Assembly (NCBI GenBank): GCA_903889565.1
Contig: CAISYC010000068.1
Coordinates: forward strand, 62,001-126,000
Direction of reading: 5' to 3'
Length of the DNA: 64,000 nt
DNA from: an uncultured beta proteobacterium
GTDB lineage: Bacteria; Pseudomonadota; Gammaproteobacteria; Burkholderiales; SG8-41
Shown: in pieces, positions 63,125 to 64,000 of the stretch
Numbering within the stretch: the first letter of the stretch is position 1
Layout of the letters: the number at the start of each line of letters is the position of its first letter
Program-made: the position numbers and the translations under genes
Notes under the pieces: generated by a model
Seen by the model: the letters and a program-made list of their open reading frames with translations, nothing else
The model's database searches: none
Told to the model about the DNA's origin: nothing

Positions 63125-64000
63125 TCAAAACCACGCATGCACTCCCGCATAAAGGGTGCGTGGCGCGGCAACGCTGCGAAACTGCTCCGCCGCGCCGGAG
63201 GTCAGGTTGTTGGATCCGAGTATGCCGAAGGTCGCGTACTGGGTATTGAACAGATTGCTGACGCCGCCAAAGACCTCAAAGGTTTTGTCCAGTCGGTGGC
63301 TGACATCCAGCTTGAGCGTGGCAAACCCGGGCACGCGGCCGTTGCTGTCGAGGTTGTTTTCATCGCCGCGCGCATACTGCGGGCCCTGCGCCTGCAGCGT
63401 CGCCCTGAGGCGGGTTTGCGGCGTGAGCGCGTAACCCAGGCGCATTTTCAAGTTCAGCGCGGGAATGCCCGGGATCTTGTCGCCCGCTTGCGCGTTGACG
63501 CCGGCACAGCCGTTGCCCGCACCGTTGGTGGCGATGCAGACGCTGTTCGAACCGTTCGACAGCGTAAACGGACTCTGGAAAGTGGCATCGATCCAGCTCG
63601 CGGCCATCGCATAGTCGAAGCGATTGACCTTGCCATCGAGGCCGAACTCGACGCCCTGACGCCGGGTTTTTCCGACATTGGAAAAGTAGCCCTGCACGGC
63701 ATTCGTTTGGTTGAACAGAATATCGTTATACAGCGCGCTATGAAAAGCGGCGAAGCGCCAGCGCAGTTGTTCGGAGACATTGCCCCTGAAACCGATTTCG
63801 AACGTTTTCGACACCACCGCCTTGAGGTCAGGGTCAGCGCTGAACGCATTGGGCACGCCGGTGCACGGAGAATTCGGATCGGCGCATGCAAGCTCGATCG
63901 CCGACGGGGTGCGGAAGCCCTCCGCGTAGTTGGCGAATCCGGTTGTCCGCGACGAAAGTTGGTAGGTCATGCCCGCGGCGGGATTCAGACGCTGGTAGGC
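63125..64000 (-). CDS. TonB-dependent outer-membrane receptor (C-terminal part, incomplete)
   Basis: The frame enters from the right edge of the window (the track start at 63970 is internal) and covers the last 291 residues of a beta-barrel. Alternating strands such as TTGFANYAEGFRTPSAIEL, FEVFGGVSNLFNTQYA and the end LYAGVHAWF with a C-terminal phenylalanine are typical TonB receptor features. The plug domain and TonB box lie outside the window, so the ligand cannot be guessed. It is likely the first ordinary gene after the accessory region. Confidence 0.88.
   Translation of the reverse strand, partial: AYQRLNPAAGMTYQLSSRTTGFANYAEGFRTPSAIELACADPNSPCTGVPNAFSADPDLKAVVSKTFEIGFRGNVSEQLRWRFAAFHSALYNDILFNQTNAVQGYFSNVGKTRRQGVEFGLDGKVNRFDYAMAASWIDATFQSPFTLSNGSNSVCIATNGAGNGCAGVNAQAGDKIPGIPALNLKMRLGYALTPQTRLRATLQAQGPQYARGDENNLDSNGRVPGFATLKLDVSHRLDKTFEVFGGVSNLFNTQYATFGILGSNNLTSGAAEQFRSVAAPRTLYAGVHAWF

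Overview
The window is about 64 kb of high-GC DNA whose gene content (FNR-type regulator, TolC/EmrAB efflux, MsrA/MsrB, CaiB-family transferase, DUF1800/DUF1501 pair, glycogen locus with GlgX and MalQ, TonB receptor) points to a Gram-negative bacterium. I infer a betaproteobacterium; the sequence alone does not fix the genus. No rRNA operon, CRISPR array or intact prophage is visible.

Region 1 (1-19.7 kb) is a nearly complete storage-glucan locus: phosphoglucomutase, an FNR-like oxygen sensor, glycogen synthase, phosphorylase, branching enzyme, debranching enzyme and 4-alpha-glucanotransferase on the plus strand, then ADP-glucose pyrophosphorylase and PEP carboxylase on the minus strand, and glucokinase. 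Together they convert glucose-1-phosphate to ADP-glucose and glycogen, degrade it again, rephosphorylate free glucose and refill the TCA cycle. The FNR-like gene suggests an oxygen link. Region 2 (19.7-32.2 kb) holds methionine sulfoxide repair (MsrA, MsrB and a second lipoprotein MsrA), a cytoplasmic-looking HtrA-type protease, a MarR-controlled tripartite EmrAB-type efflux operon with a 41-residue membrane peptide, a DUF1501/DUF1800 pair, a class III nucleotide cyclase and tRNA-Val. Region 3 (32.2-45.5 kb) is a catabolic/transport module (CaiB-type CoA transferase, FAD amine oxidoreductase, NMT1-type ABC transporter, FCD-type GntR regulator with candidate operators), then a CHAD protein, a gamma-glutamyltransferase-like enzyme, a polysaccharide deacetylase flanked by dispersed palindromic repeats, a Gfo/Idh oxidoreductase and gltX.

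Region 4 (45.5-58.9 kb) is the accessory part. A tRNA-Ala/tRNA-Glu pair is followed by an integrated island of about 11 kb bounded by an exact 48-bp repeat of the tRNA-Glu 3' half (45690-45737 and 56698-56745). It encodes a tyrosine integrase, an AlpA-like regulator and a PrimPol/AAA primase-helicase, with candidate integrase arm sites near both ends, so it looks like a P4-like satellite or small integrative element. Its cargo holds a 142-bp IS21-like MITE with a target duplication, a membrane-anchored WYL-domain protein, a deletion scar joining a 5'-truncated cyclase-like gene to a 5'-truncated hsdR, and several small exported or unrecognised proteins. Directly beyond attR lies a second element with a large serine recombinase whose reading frame runs through the tRNA-Glu fragment, showing that two elements used the same tRNA one after the other.

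Region 5 (58.9-64 kb) has a structured non-coding stretch with several perfect hairpins, an IS91-family transposase, a MazF/PemK-type toxin-antitoxin pair with its own promoter, and the 3' end of a TonB-dependent receptor running off the window edge.

Start codons were re-chosen from the ORF track by ribosome-binding sites and family N-termini. Family assignments come from motif recognition only; no database search was run.
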